A DNA stretch of 64,000 nt from Ruegeria sp. ANG-S4 (GCF_000814005.1 NZ_JWLK01000002.1:372001-436000); one strand, 5' to 3'. Counted from the first letter of the stretch, positions 24,914-33,748 are shown. Program-made: numbers and translations. Notes: generated by a model not told the origin, from the letters alone.

Positions 24914-27243
24914 TGATCGTCCTTTCCTCGCAACTTGTTCTGTATAACAGAACGCGAAACCTCTTCAAATTTTGGTTGGTCATGAACGGTCAGCTCGGGC
25001 ACCTCACCTTCAAAACGGCGCAAATCCACCGTTGTCGAATGTGACGCGGGGCTTTGCGTCAGGCTTGATGTGCGCAGATCATGGGTCAGCGCATTTGGGT
25101 TGCCGTGTCGGTCACGCTCTTGCGGGGCGTCATAGTCGGGGTCGTACCAGGCTCCGGTCCAGAGAAAAATACAGCCTTTCAGAATATGGGGCGTCACTCG
25201 GGCCCCGGCCAGACACCGCCCGCGATCGTTGAAAAGCTCGACAACATCACCATCCACAATCCCTCTTGCAGAGGCATCTTCGGGGTGGATCAGAACCGGT
25301 TCACGTCCCTGCACCTTCCGGCTGAGGCTGTAGTCACCATTATCCAGTTGCGAATGCAGCCGCGTGCCGGGCTGACCCGACAGCAGAAAAAGAGGATGCG
25401 TGCCAGCGGAGTAGTCGCGCGGAGCGAACCACGTCGGGTGTCCGTAACAGTCATCCAAACCCAGGCTAGCAATCTGTTCAGAGAATATTTCGATCCGACC
25501 GCTTGGTGTCGGCAGCGGGTTCGCATCCGGGTCATTCCGAAAATCGGCCATGAAGACTTGCTGCGGGGATGGGTCGCGCAGCTCTACAACATCTCCATTG
25601 ATAAAGGCCTCCCAATCCGGCAACTGCTCACCGCTTGCCAGCGCGGCCTCTTGCGTTTGTGCCCAAATGCGACGCAACCAACCGTCACGGTCCAGCCCAT
25701 CGGTGAACTGGTCCGCATGTCCCATGCGTCGGGCGAGATCGGCATAAATATCAAACTCGATCCGCGCTTCGCCAGGTGGCGCTGCATTTGCGGGCATGGG
25801 CACCAATGCGTTGTCTGACTTGCCGCCACCAAAATCTGTGCGCTCTTGCGGTGCAGCCACTGGCAGAACGATATCCGCGTGGCGCGCCGTTGCCGTCCAG
25901 TTCAACTCGTTCACGATCACCGTTTCGGGACGTTGAAACGCCTGGTGGAGGCGCCGCAGGTCCTGATGGTGGTGAAAGGGGTTGCCACCTGCCCACCAGA
26001 TCATCCGGATATCAGGGAAAACGCGGGCTTCGCCGTTGTATTGATACTCGGATCCCGGGTTCAAAAGCATGTCAGAGATCATCGCCACCGGGATGAAATC
26101 AGAAACCGGGTTCTTGCCCTGCGGTAATGTCCCCCAGCGGAACGGGCGTTCAATGTTGCCGATATTGGCATTTACACCATAGCCGACCGTATACCCGCCG
26201 CCCGGCAGTCCGATCTGCCCCAGCATCGCCGCCAGCGTGACGGTCATCCACAGCGGCTGTTCACCATAGTCGGCCCGCTGAAGCGCGGCAGCACAGGTGA
26301 TCATCGTCCGACCCGCAGCCATTTCCCGCGCCAACGAGGTCACGCGCTCGGCGGGAACGCCGGAGAGCGATGCGGCCCAATCGGCGGACTTTACGACCCC
26401 GTCGGTTTCTCCTTTCAAATAGGCCGCGAGTTTGTAGAACCCGACGGTATAGCGATCGAGAAATTGGGTATCCTGCAGTCCTTCCGCCAGCAGAGTATGC
26501 GCCAATCCCATCATGACCGCGGTATCCGTGCCGGGCTTTGGTGGCACCCATTCCGCCCCGATCTCGTCAGCGGCATCGGTTCTCAGGGGGCTGAAATTCA
26601 CGAATTTCACACCAGCCTCAGCGCAGGCTTTCAGGTTGTCCATCATCCTGTGACGCGCCACACCACCATCGCTGACCTGTGTGTTTCGCGTTGCCATGCC
26701 CCCAAACATGACCACCAGATCGCTGTGCTTGGCAACAACGGGCCAGCGGGTCGCCTGCGCCACATGGGTTCTGAACGGACCGACGATGTGCGGCATCAGC
26801 ACCAGTGCGGCATTATAGCTGTAATTACCCTCTGAGCGCACAAACCCACCCTGCCCGTTCAAAAAGCGTTTGAGCTGGCTTTGCGCATGATGAAAACGGC
26901 CGGCGCTGGACCAACCGTATGACCCTGCATAAATCGCAGTGTTGCCATAGGATCCGCGCACGCGCGTCAATTCCGCGGCAACGAGATCCAGTGCATCATC
27001 CCAACTGACTTCGACAAAGCTGTCACGCCCGCGCGTGCCGCTACCCTCCAGCCACCCGCGTCGTATGGCGGGACGCAGAACGCGCGCGCGCCCGTTCAGA
27101 CTGGACGCGATATTTCGGTTGATCTCGGACGGATTGGGATCGTTCGGATGCGGGTGGACCGCCACCAGTTTGCCATTTCTGGTTTCGGAAATACCAGCGC
27201 CCCAATGATTTCCTGTCAGGGTCCGGGATGAGTCTGCGGTCAC
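24910..27243 (-). CDS. Molybdopterin S/N-oxide reductase (BisC/TorA/DMSO reductase family)
   Basis: The protein is 777 residues, the size of BisC. It has no N-terminal 4Fe-4S cysteine motif and no Tat signal, so it is probably cytoplasmic like biotin-sulfoxide reductase. The segment RSEGNYSYNAALVLMPHIVG holds the serine expected to ligate molybdenum in the DMSO-reductase subgroup. ARVLRPAIRRGWLEG, GGYTVGYGVNANIGNIERPFRWG and the C-terminal cofactor-binding half follow. It would reduce a sulfoxide or N-oxide. It starts with GTG and is divergent from the PLP lyase. Substrate unknown; a methionine-, cysteine- or biotin-type sulfoxide is plausible. Confidence 0.9.
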   Translation of the reverse strand: MTADSSRTLTGNHWGAGISETRNGKLVAVHPHPNDPNPSEINRNIASSLNGRARVLRPAIRRGWLEGSGTRGRDSFVEVSWDDALDLVAAELTRVRGSYGNTAIYAGSYGWSSAGRFHHAQSQLKRFLNGQGGFVRSEGNYSYNAALVLMPHIVGPFRTHVAQATRWPVVAKHSDLVVMFGGMATRNTQVSDGGVARHRMMDNLKACAEAGVKFVNFSPLRTDAADEIGAEWVPPKPGTDTAVMMGLAHTLLAEGLQDTQFLDRYTVGFYKLAAYLKGETDGVVKSADWAASLSGVPAERVTSLAREMAAGRTMITCAAALQRADYGEQPLWMTVTLAAMLGQIGLPGGGYTVGYGVNANIGNIERPFRWGTLPQGKNPVSDFIPVAMISDMLLNPGSEYQYNGEARVFPDIRMIWWAGGNPFHHHQDLRRLHQAFQRPETVIVNELNWTATARHADIVLPVAAPQERTDFGGGKSDNALVPMPANAAPPGEARIEFDIYADLARRMGHADQFTDGLDRDGWLRRIWAQTQEAALASGEQLPDWEAFINGDVVELRDPSPQQVFMADFRNDPDANPLPTPSGRIEIFSEQIASLGLDDCYGHPTWFAPRDYSAGTHPLFLLSGQPGTRLHSQLDNGDYSLSRKVQGREPVLIHPEDASARGIVDGDVVELFNDRGRCLAGARVTPHILKGCIFLWTGAWYDPDYDAPQERDRHGNPNALTHDLRTSSLTQSPASHSTTVDLRRFEGEVPELTVHDQPKFEEVSRSVIQNKLRGKDDQ
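24937..24953. promoter_or_regulatory. Perfect palindrome upstream of iclR, inside the reductase 3' end
   Basis: GTTCTGTATAACAGAAC has 7-bp perfect arms (GTTCTGT/ACAGAAC) around three bases. It ends 24 bases before the iclR GTG, within coding sequence of the reductase. It is the best-formed copy of the box found at the other island promoters and is probably the regulator's autogenous site. Confidence 0.6.
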
Positions 27244-27249
27244 GTTTTT

Positions 27250-27266
27250 GTTCCGTTATGTAAAAT
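27250..27266. promoter_or_regulatory. IclR-type box between the reductase and C-S lyase genes
   Basis: GTTCCGTTATGTAAAAT lies six bases from the reductase GTG and 69 bases before the lyase start. It matches the box at 23706 (read on the opposite strand) in 14 of 17 positions. It overlaps the reductase ribosome-binding region, which suits repression. Confidence 0.5.
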
Positions 27267-27335
27267 CTGTTTTCCAAATATTGACACAACATCGGCAGGC
27301 TGTCATCATGCCTTCCGACATTAAAGGGCACAAAA

Positions 27336-28511
27336 GTGCAGAACACTCCACTCAATTTATCAGACTGCCTGGTGCACGATGGCAGACCCGATCGCGTCGA
27401 GGGGCGGCATGTCAATATGCCCATCGAACTCGGCTCGACGATGGTATTCGACACCTTGTCCGAGTTCGAGGCCGCGCGCGATGCGCGATACGAAAGCGGC
27501 ACGCTTTATTACGGGCGCTACGGCAACGCCGCGACGCATAAGCTGGAGCAGATGCTCGCAAAGCTCGAAGGTGCTGATGCGATCACGCTGACCTCTTCAG
27601 GCGTGGCCGCGATTACCACCACCTTGATGGCCCTGACCCGTCCCGGAAGTCATCTGTTGGTTGCGGACAATGTGTATGGCAACACGCGCGCGTTTTGTGA
27701 CGGCCTTTTGACTCAGCAAGGGGTTCAGGTCGAATATTTCGATCCTATGATCGGCAGCGCCATCCGTGATCTGATACGCGAAGACACCGCTGCCATAATG
27801 TTCGAAAGTCCCGGATCGGGAACTTTTGAGATGCCCGATATTCGAGCCATCGCCGCAGCAGGAAAATCGGCAAACGTGCCGACGATTCTGGACAACACCT
27901 GGGGCACGCCCGTGTTTAGCCAGCCCATTGCCCTCGGCGTCGATATCGTCGTCTATTCCGGCAGCAAGTACATCTCGGGCCATTCCGATTGCATGCTGGG
28001 GATCACCGCAAGTAGCGCGACCTATGCAAAGGTCATTCGCAAGGCGGTGATGCAGATCGGCGATAAAACCGGGGGTCAGGAAATACTGCTGGCACTGCGC
28101 GGCCTCAGAACGCTGAAACTGCGGATGGAGCATATCGACGCCGCGGGTCGTGAGATGGCGCTTTGGTTTGCGGATCAGCCGCAAGTGAAAACCGTTTTGC
28201 ATCCCGCCCTGCCCTCGTGCCCCGGGCACGAGAACTGGGCGCGTGACTTTACCGGGGCGGCGGGCCTGTTTGGCGTGGTGTTTCATGCAAGCAGCCAACG
28301 CTCTGTACGCGCATTTGTTGATGCGCTGCATCATTTCGGGATCGGCGTGAGCTGGGGCGGGTACGAAAGCCTTGTCCTGCCCGTCACGCCCGTTCGTACG
28401 GCAACAGAATGGTCGGAGACCGGCCAGCTTGTCCGCTTCAATATCGGGTTGGAGGATGTTGAGAGTCTGAAATCAGACCTCGCAAATGCCCTCCCCCTGC
28501 TTGACCAATAA
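27336..28511 (+). CDS. PLP-dependent C-S lyase of the Cys/Met family (cystathionine beta-lyase-like)
   Basis: The protein is 391 residues. The YGRYGN motif at 59-64 gives the tyrosine and arginine that bind the neighbouring subunit's cofactor phosphate. TLTSSGVAAI is at 84-93, the cofactor aspartate in ILDNTWGTP near 186, and the Schiff-base lysine is Lys211 in VYSGSKYISGHSD. Cystathionine beta-lyases cleave C-S bonds of cystathionine, cystine and S-alkylcysteines, giving pyruvate, ammonia and a thiol or persulfide. The GTG start has AAAGGG seven bases upstream. It opens the rightward lyase-VOC-MBL operon. A gamma-lyase or synthase activity is not excluded. Confidence 0.88.
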   Translation: MQNTPLNLSDCLVHDGRPDRVEGRHVNMPIELGSTMVFDTLSEFEAARDARYESGTLYYGRYGNAATHKLEQMLAKLEGADAITLTSSGVAAITTTLMALTRPGSHLLVADNVYGNTRAFCDGLLTQQGVQVEYFDPMIGSAIRDLIREDTAAIMFESPGSGTFEMPDIRAIAAAGKSANVPTILDNTWGTPVFSQPIALGVDIVVYSGSKYISGHSDCMLGITASSATYAKVIRKAVMQIGDKTGGQEILLALRGLRTLKLRMEHIDAAGREMALWFADQPQVKTVLHPALPSCPGHENWARDFTGAAGLFGVVFHASSQRSVRAFVDALHHFGIGVSWGGYESLVLPVTPVRTATEWSETGQLVRFNIGLEDVESLKSDLANALPLLDQ

Positions 28512-28520
28512 GGATTCAGA

Positions 28521-29156
28521 ATGCGCAACAAGATCGATCATTTTGCCATCGGTGCCGATACTTTGGCACAGGGCGTGTCTGCGATGAAAGACGCGCTGGG
28601 TGTCGACATTCCTCAAGGGTCCAAGCACGATGCGATGAGCACGCATAACTGCGTGATGCAGGCCGGAAACGAAAGCTTTTTCGAGCTTATCGCAATCGAC
28701 CCCGACGCCCCTGAACCGGGGCGCACGCGCTGGTTCTCGCTCGACGATCAGGCCACTCAGGCGCGTTTGAAGGAACGCCCGCGTGCGCTATGCTGGGTGG
28801 TCAACACCGACGATCTGGATGCTGTGATCGCGTCCAGCCCTATTGATCTGGGTGAAGTTGTGAATTTCCGGCGGGGCGACCGCACTTGGCGTCTGACCGT
28901 CCCCAAAGATGGTCATTTGCCTGAAAATGGCTTGCTGCCCGCATTCATCGAATGGTCGCCCGGCCCGCATCCGTCAACCGGACAGCAGAACCTAGGTGTG
29001 ACTTTGTCCAAAGTGCAAATCCAGACGCCGGACCCTGAGCGCCTGAAAGAGATGTTCGAGACATTGCAGATTTCGCACTTGGCCGAGATCGCTGAGGGGC
29101 CAACTGCGCTTTCTTTTGTACTGGACAGCCCGAAGGGGTCAGTGACAATCGACTAA
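28521..29156 (+). CDS. VOC-superfamily glyoxalase-like protein
   Basis: The 211-residue protein begins KIDHFAIGADTLAQGVSAMKDALGVDIPQG, a glyoxalase-like domain start. It continues with FFELIAIDPDAPEPGRTRWFSLDD and a second related half (LSKVQIQTPDPERLKEMF). The fold commonly binds a metal ion and catalyses isomerisation, lyase or dioxygenase reactions on small molecules. It lies nine bases after the C-S lyase and 14 bases before the MBL gene, so it is co-transcribed with them. Its reaction is unknown. Confidence 0.75.
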   Translation: MRNKIDHFAIGADTLAQGVSAMKDALGVDIPQGSKHDAMSTHNCVMQAGNESFFELIAIDPDAPEPGRTRWFSLDDQATQARLKERPRALCWVVNTDDLDAVIASSPIDLGEVVNFRRGDRTWRLTVPKDGHLPENGLLPAFIEWSPGPHPSTGQQNLGVTLSKVQIQTPDPERLKEMFETLQISHLAEIAEGPTALSFVLDSPKGSVTID

Positions 29157-29170
29157 CGAAGAGGTGTTTC

Positions 29171-30055
29171 ATGACGATCCCAAAGGTTGATCTAACGCAA
29201 AGGCCTGACGTAACGGGTTTTTTCGATCCGGGATCGAACACGATCACCTATGTTGTGCGCGACCCGACCTCGACAGCCTGCGCTATCATTGATCCAGTCA
29301 TGGAGTTTGACCTGGCTGCCGGGCGTCTGACCTTTGAAAGCGCCGATCAGATCATCGCCTACATCGGCGAAAACAAACTGACGCTTGAATGGATAATCGA
29401 AACGCATGTGCATGCCGACCACCTCTCGGCCGCGCCTTACTTGCAGCAGAAACTGGGCGGCAAAATCGGTATTGGCGAGCATGTTCAGACCGTTCAGGAT
29501 ACGTTTGGCAAAATCTTCAACGAAGGAACCGAGTTTCAACGAGACGGGTCCCAGTTCGATGTTTTGTTCTCGGATGGCGCGACCTACCAACTGGGAAGCC
29601 TCTCGTGCTTTGCACTGCACACGCCGGGACATACACCCGCTTGCATGGTGCACGTCATCGGCGATGCGGTTTTCGTAGGTGATACCCTTTTCATGCCGGA
29701 TGGCGGGTCTGCGCGCGCTGACTTTCCGGGCGGGGATGCGGGCCAGTTGTACGATTCAATCCAGCGGGTCCTTTCGATGCCGGACGAGATGAGGCTGTTT
29801 ATCTGCCATGACTACGGCCCCGGTGGGCGCGCCATTGCGTGGGAAACCACGATTGGCGAACAAAAGGCCAAAAACATCCATGTCGGCGAGGGAAAGACAC
29901 GGGACGAGTTCATCAAGTTCCGCACGGAACGGGACGCGCAACTGGCAGTTCCAAAGCTCATTTTGCCATCGCTTCAGGTCAACATGCGCGCAGGCGAAGT
30001 GCCCGAGGACCCGGACGGCAACATGATGCTAAAGACCCCAATCAATAAACTCTGA
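29171..30055 (+). CDS. Metallo-beta-lactamase-fold persulfide dioxygenase-like protein
   Basis: The protein is 294 residues. The metal motif THVHADH is at 78-84, HTPGHTPACMVH near 153, VGDTLFMPDGGSARADFPGGDAGQLYDSI near 175 and CHDYGPGG near 215. The GDTLF...D-F-GG-A--LY pattern is that of ETHE1/Blh-type persulfide dioxygenases, which oxidise glutathione persulfide to sulfite with a single iron. Known bacterial homologues are often paired with rhodaneses, as here (23730). It would clear persulfide made by the C-S lyase; sulfite could pass to the dehydrogenase at 39061. GAGG precedes the ATG. Confidence 0.85.
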   Translation: MTIPKVDLTQRPDVTGFFDPGSNTITYVVRDPTSTACAIIDPVMEFDLAAGRLTFESADQIIAYIGENKLTLEWIIETHVHADHLSAAPYLQQKLGGKIGIGEHVQTVQDTFGKIFNEGTEFQRDGSQFDVLFSDGATYQLGSLSCFALHTPGHTPACMVHVIGDAVFVGDTLFMPDGGSARADFPGGDAGQLYDSIQRVLSMPDEMRLFICHDYGPGGRAIAWETTIGEQKAKNIHVGEGKTRDEFIKFRTERDAQLAVPKLILPSLQVNMRAGEVPEDPDGNMMLKTPINKL

Positions 30056-30063
30056 CCGTCACG

Positions 30064-30095
30064 AAAAACCGCCCATCCGGCTTCAGATGGGCGGT
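30064..30095. terminator. Bidirectional terminator between the MBL gene and aapM
   Basis: ACCGCCCATC and GATGGGCGGT form a 10-bp perfect stem (30068-30095) with an 8-base loop. AAAAA on the left gives a U-tract for the leftward aap transcript. It begins nine bases after the MBL stop. Confidence 0.85.
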
Positions 30096-30133
30096 TGCTT
30101 GTGCAGGCGCGGAGAAGGGAGGTCGAGGAGAGA

Positions 30134-31201
30134 TTACCGCTCTGCAACTTTCATGCGCCGCTTCAGGTATTCGCCGTATTGGCCAAGGCCAAACAGGAAG
30201 ACCCAGTAGATAGCAGCCACAAAGGCAAGCACTTCGATGTAATAAGGTGCCCACTCGCCCGTACCGAACGCGGCATTGGCCGAAGCAAGAATATCGAAGA
30301 ACCCAATGATGATCACGATCGCGGTTTCCTTGAAGGTCACGACCACGTTGTTGACCGTTGCGGGCAGCGCGTGGCGGAATACCTGCGGCAACACGATGCG
30401 CCCAAGGATTTGCCAGTACGTCAGACCCAGCGCTTTGCCCGCTTCGAACTGACCTTTTGGAATGGCCTGAAATCCGCCTCGTAACACTTCGGCCTGGTAG
30501 CAGGCAAAGAACAGGCCAAAAGCGATGATCACGCGCCAGATTTTGTCCCCCTCCAGCCAGCTGGGCAGCAGGATCGGGATTACGACCGCGGCTGTGAACA
30601 GTGTTGTCAGCAACGGCAAAGATCGGATCAGGTCAATCACCAACGAGGCGAACCCACGCACCACGGGCATTTCTGACCGCCGCATCAGCGCCAGCCCAAG
30701 CCCCATCGGCATCCCGATCAGTACAACGCTCGAGAACAGGAACAGGGTCAGGGCAAGTCCACCCCATTGGTCGGTCGTCACCTGCGGCAGGCCCAGCAGG
30801 CTGCCCTCCATCAGCAGGTAATAGATCGCAAATCCCGCAATCCAGATCGTCGACAGGCGCTTGGCTGTCCACGTCCACGGGAAACAGGAAATCACCACAG
30901 TGCCGATGATCGACAGGCACGCCAGGGTAGAACGCCAATGTTCGTCGTACGGATAAAGGCCGAACAGGATCAGCCGGTGCCGGGCGTCGATGACCGACCA
31001 GCAAGCGCCACCATGGCCGCATTGCTCGACATCATCAGCGCTCCACACCGCGTTGAGGATGCCCCAGTTCAGCGCCTGCCAGACCAACCACGCAAGACCT
31101 GCGAAGACGATCACGGTGATAACCGAGTCTGTCGGCGAGGCAAAAGAACGGCGGCGAAACCGCTGCCAGTCGAATTTCTTGGAAACCATCGCGTCAGCCA
31201 T
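30134..31201 (-). CDS. aapM: General L-amino-acid ABC transporter permease AapM/BztC type
   Basis: The 355-residue membrane protein belongs to the His/Glu/Gln/Arg/opine permease subfamily. A long N-terminal region with several membrane segments precedes the permease core. The EAA-type loop QAEVLRGGFQAIPKGQFEAGKALGLTYWQ lies near 240, followed by LPQVFRHALPATVNNVVVTFKETAIV. AapM forms the channel with AapQ. It starts one base after the aapQ stop. Unlike rhizobial aapJQMP and Rhodobacter bztABCD, no ATPase gene follows; the transcript meets the terminator at 30095. Confidence 0.93.
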   Translation of the reverse strand: MADAMVSKKFDWQRFRRRSFASPTDSVITVIVFAGLAWLVWQALNWGILNAVWSADDVEQCGHGGACWSVIDARHRLILFGLYPYDEHWRSTLACLSIIGTVVISCFPWTWTAKRLSTIWIAGFAIYYLLMEGSLLGLPQVTTDQWGGLALTLFLFSSVVLIGMPMGLGLALMRRSEMPVVRGFASLVIDLIRSLPLLTTLFTAAVVIPILLPSWLEGDKIWRVIIAFGLFFACYQAEVLRGGFQAIPKGQFEAGKALGLTYWQILGRIVLPQVFRHALPATVNNVVVTFKETAIVIIIGFFDILASANAAFGTGEWAPYYIEVLAFVAAIYWVFLFGLGQYGEYLKRRMKVAER

Positions 31202-31202
31202 A

Positions 31203-32336
31203 TCAATGCGCCTTGAGTTTGAGGCTTTCGTTCAGCCAATTGATGAACTGCGCAATCGAGAAATTCACCAACAGAAACGCGCCCATGAGGATGGCAATCA
31301 ATTCCAGAGTCTGCCCGGATTGCGTGATTGACGTAGAGACGATGTAGAACAGGTCGGAAAAGCCGATGGCGACCCCGATGGTTGTGGCTTTCATGATGAA
31401 AATCCACTGATTGCCCAGCGGCGGGATGATCGTGCGTAGCGCCATCGGCATCTTGATCCGCGCCCAGATCGCGCGTTGCGTCAGACCCAGCGCCTCGCCC
31501 GCCTCGATCAGACCCTTGGGGACTTCGGCCAGCCCGCCGCGAACCACCTCGGCGATATAGGCCGAGCCATAGAGCGTGATCGCGATGATCATCACCAGCA
31601 GCTCTGGTGAGATGGTCAATCCACCAACAAAGCGCAGCCCCTTGAGTTCGGGCCAGGAAATCGCGCTCTCACCCGCTGGGACTGTCAGGCCCGTCGCGAT
31701 CAGCACCATGAAGAAGCCCAGGCCAATCAGGGCCAGCACGATCTTGATGACGCTGATTTTCATACGCGCCATGAGAAACGCGGCTGCGATCAAAACAAGG
31801 ACCATCACCAGCGCAACGGTCAGTGACACGTTCAACAGCGGGATCATCAAGCCGCGGTTCGACAAGAAGATCGCATCGCCAAGGCTCATCGCCTGCCGCG
31901 GGCCCGGCAGGTGGATCACGATAGCGTACCAGAAAATCCCCTGAAGTATCAGCGGAATGTTTCGGAAGGTCTGGATATAGACAGTGGCTGCGGTCTTAAG
32001 CGCCGGGTTTCGCGCATCGCGGAAAGTACCGATGAGGAAGCCAAAGATCGTGGACAATACGATTGTCAGCAGACCCAGAAAAACCGTGTTCAAAAACCCG
32101 ATGGTCAGGGTTCGGGCATAGCTGTCGTTGATGTCTCGGTCGATCAGTGAGAAGGAGTACGACCAACCGGTGGAGCGTTCGAGAAACCCAAAACCACTGG
32201 CAAGCCCCAAAGCATTGAGATTGACCTGAGCACTCTGGATGGCGCTGATAATGATAAGCGCCGAAAAAACAATCAACGCGCTTTGTATGATCAGCTTACG
32301 CCGATTGGCGCGCGCCTTGAGTGCGGATGCGTCCAT
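31203..32336 (-). CDS. aapQ: General L-amino-acid ABC transporter permease AapQ/BztB type
   Basis: The 377-residue membrane permease has the long N-terminal extension typical of AapQ, including FLERSTGWSYSFSLIDRDINDSYARTLTIGFLNTVFLG. The permease loop IAEVVRGGLAEVPKGLIEAGEALGLTQRAIW lies near 265, followed by MPMALRTIIPPLGNQWIFIMKATTIGVAIGFSDLFYI. It pairs with AapM. A 69-base gap with a stem-loop separates it from aapJ. It needs an ATPase supplied from outside this operon, most simply the AapP-like protein at 14855. Confidence 0.93.
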   Translation of the reverse strand: MDASALKARANRRKLIIQSALIVFSALIIISAIQSAQVNLNALGLASGFGFLERSTGWSYSFSLIDRDINDSYARTLTIGFLNTVFLGLLTIVLSTIFGFLIGTFRDARNPALKTAATVYIQTFRNIPLILQGIFWYAIVIHLPGPRQAMSLGDAIFLSNRGLMIPLLNVSLTVALVMVLVLIAAAFLMARMKISVIKIVLALIGLGFFMVLIATGLTVPAGESAISWPELKGLRFVGGLTISPELLVMIIAITLYGSAYIAEVVRGGLAEVPKGLIEAGEALGLTQRAIWARIKMPMALRTIIPPLGNQWIFIMKATTIGVAIGFSDLFYIVSTSITQSGQTLELIAILMGAFLLVNFSIAQFINWLNESLKLKAH

Positions 32337-32366
32337 GGGTCAGATCTTTTGCTTTGAAGGGCGTTT

Positions 32367-32391
32367 CGGGGCCGCAGAACCTGCAGCCCCG
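32367..32391 (-). terminator. Intercistronic stem-loop between aapJ and aapQ
   Basis: CGGGGCCGCAG and CTGCAGCCCCG pair over 11 positions with one wobble in the minus-strand RNA and a three-base loop. It starts 14 bases after the aapJ stop, with no U-run. It probably protects the aapJ message or limits read-through. Confidence 0.6.
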
Positions 32392-32405
32392 GGCTAAGTC
32401 AGGAC

Positions 32406-33440
32406 TTAGTCGAGCTGCGGGGCATAAAGCACGCCACCATGGCTCCAGAGGTTGTTGAGACCCCGCTCCAGCTTGTACGGGCTGTTTTCACCCAAATTGC
32501 GATGGTAGATCTCGCCATAATTACCCATGGCGGCAATCATTTCTTTGGCCCAAGTGTCGCGCAACCCAAGACGTTCGCCCATACCGGGCTCAGCGCCCAG
32601 CAGACGGGCAATTTTCGGGTTCGGCGGGTTTGCGGCCATTTCTTCAACGTTTTCCGAGGTGATGCCTTCTTCCTCGGCGATGAGCAGCGCGGCCAACATC
32701 CAGTTGGTGAAATCGACGAAATCTTCGTCACCCTGACGCATTGCGGCGGAGATTGGCTCGTTCGACAACTGGTCATTCAGGATCACATGCGCATCGGGGT
32801 TTTCAAGTTCCGTGGCGCGCAGAACGGCCAGGAACGGACCCCAAGCCACAAAGCTGTCGCACCGGTTGGCCAGATAGGCAGCACGCAATTCCGACGCCTT
32901 TTCATAACTGACCATGGTGTGTTCGACGGCCAGGCTTTGCAGGTAATTCGCGGCAATGCGTTCGATGGTGGTTCCAGCCTCGACACAGATCGTGCCGCCT
33001 TCCAGATCCTTGGCTTCGGTAATCCCGAGATCACCATGTGCCATGAACTGCGCACCGCCAAAGAAGTACGGGATCGAGAATTGCAGACCCAGCTCGGTAT
33101 CGCGACCCATGGTCCAGCCGGTCGCCTTGATGATCACGTCCACGTCACCGGATTGCAGCGCCGGAAAACGCTGCGCCCAGCTGAGCGGAACAATCTGCGC
33201 CTTTTCTGGATCTCCCAGCAGTGCCGTGGTCATCGCGCGGCAAAGGTCAATATCGAGACCTTTCCACTCGTTCTGATCATTCACCTCGACGAAGCCAAAG
33301 TAGGAGCCGTTGTGACCCGAGCACAACAAGGTCCCACGGTCTTGAATGGCCGTGATTGTCGGGCTTTTCGCCATAGCCAGGCTTGGGATCGTCAGTCCCG
33401 CAGCTACGGCCAACCCTGTCGCTAGACCCTTGATCTGCAT
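32406..33440 (-). CDS. aapJ: General L-amino-acid ABC transporter binding protein AapJ/BztA type
   Basis: The 344-residue periplasmic protein has a signal peptide (LATGLAVAAGLTIPSLAMA). Conserved AapJ stretches include GTLLCSGHNGSYFGFVEVNDQNEWKGLDIDLCRAMTTALLGD near 35, VDVIIKATGWTMGRDTELGLQFSIPYFFGGAQF near 95 and LLGAEPGMGERLGLRDTWAKEMIAAMGNYGEIYHRNLG near the end. It binds amino acids broadly and delivers them to AapQM. The family is general, so a sulfur-containing or modified amino acid is possible but not shown. Confidence 0.93.
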   Translation of the reverse strand: MQIKGLATGLAVAAGLTIPSLAMAKSPTITAIQDRGTLLCSGHNGSYFGFVEVNDQNEWKGLDIDLCRAMTTALLGDPEKAQIVPLSWAQRFPALQSGDVDVIIKATGWTMGRDTELGLQFSIPYFFGGAQFMAHGDLGITEAKDLEGGTICVEAGTTIERIAANYLQSLAVEHTMVSYEKASELRAAYLANRCDSFVAWGPFLAVLRATELENPDAHVILNDQLSNEPISAAMRQGDEDFVDFTNWMLAALLIAEEEGITSENVEEMAANPPNPKIARLLGAEPGMGERLGLRDTWAKEMIAAMGNYGEIYHRNLGENSPYKLERGLNNLWSHGGVLYAPQLD

Positions 33441-33748
33441 TTTTCGTTCTCCACTGTTGTTCTATATTTCAGCACATTTGTATTGATATAGAGAATGACC
33501 AACTTGCTACATCGAGTCAACAGTGTCGAGTCTGAGACTCATCAATTGCCTACACGGCCCATGCGGTCGTGCCCAAAATTCGAGCAAGTGAAAACGGGAA
33601 CAGGACCGGTCACGCGCGCCATCAGGTGCCGCGGGCTCGGACCTGTCAGCGGAAAAATCAGATTGTGCTTTTGGGGGGCAACGCCACAGCGATCGACAGT
33701 CCCCAACGGAATTGTCACATGAGACCGGGTTGCAAAAATCGCGCAGCC
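33441..33748. other. Intergenic region between aapJ and frcK
   Basis: This 308-base stretch holds the leftward aapJ promoter region next to 33441 and the tail of the frc transcript on its right. I see one IclR-like box at 33459-33475 and AT-rich sequence to about 33500. The remainder has no convincing gene, RNA gene or strong stem-loop. Short frames across it show no recognisable protein. Confidence 0.6.
33459..33475. promoter_or_regulatory. IclR-type box upstream of aapJ
   Basis: GTTCTATATTTCAGCAC matches the perfect palindrome at 24937 in 13 of 17 positions and lies 18 bases before the aapJ start. It is the weakest of the four island boxes but is in the right place to link the transporter to the same regulator. 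Confidence 0.4.
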
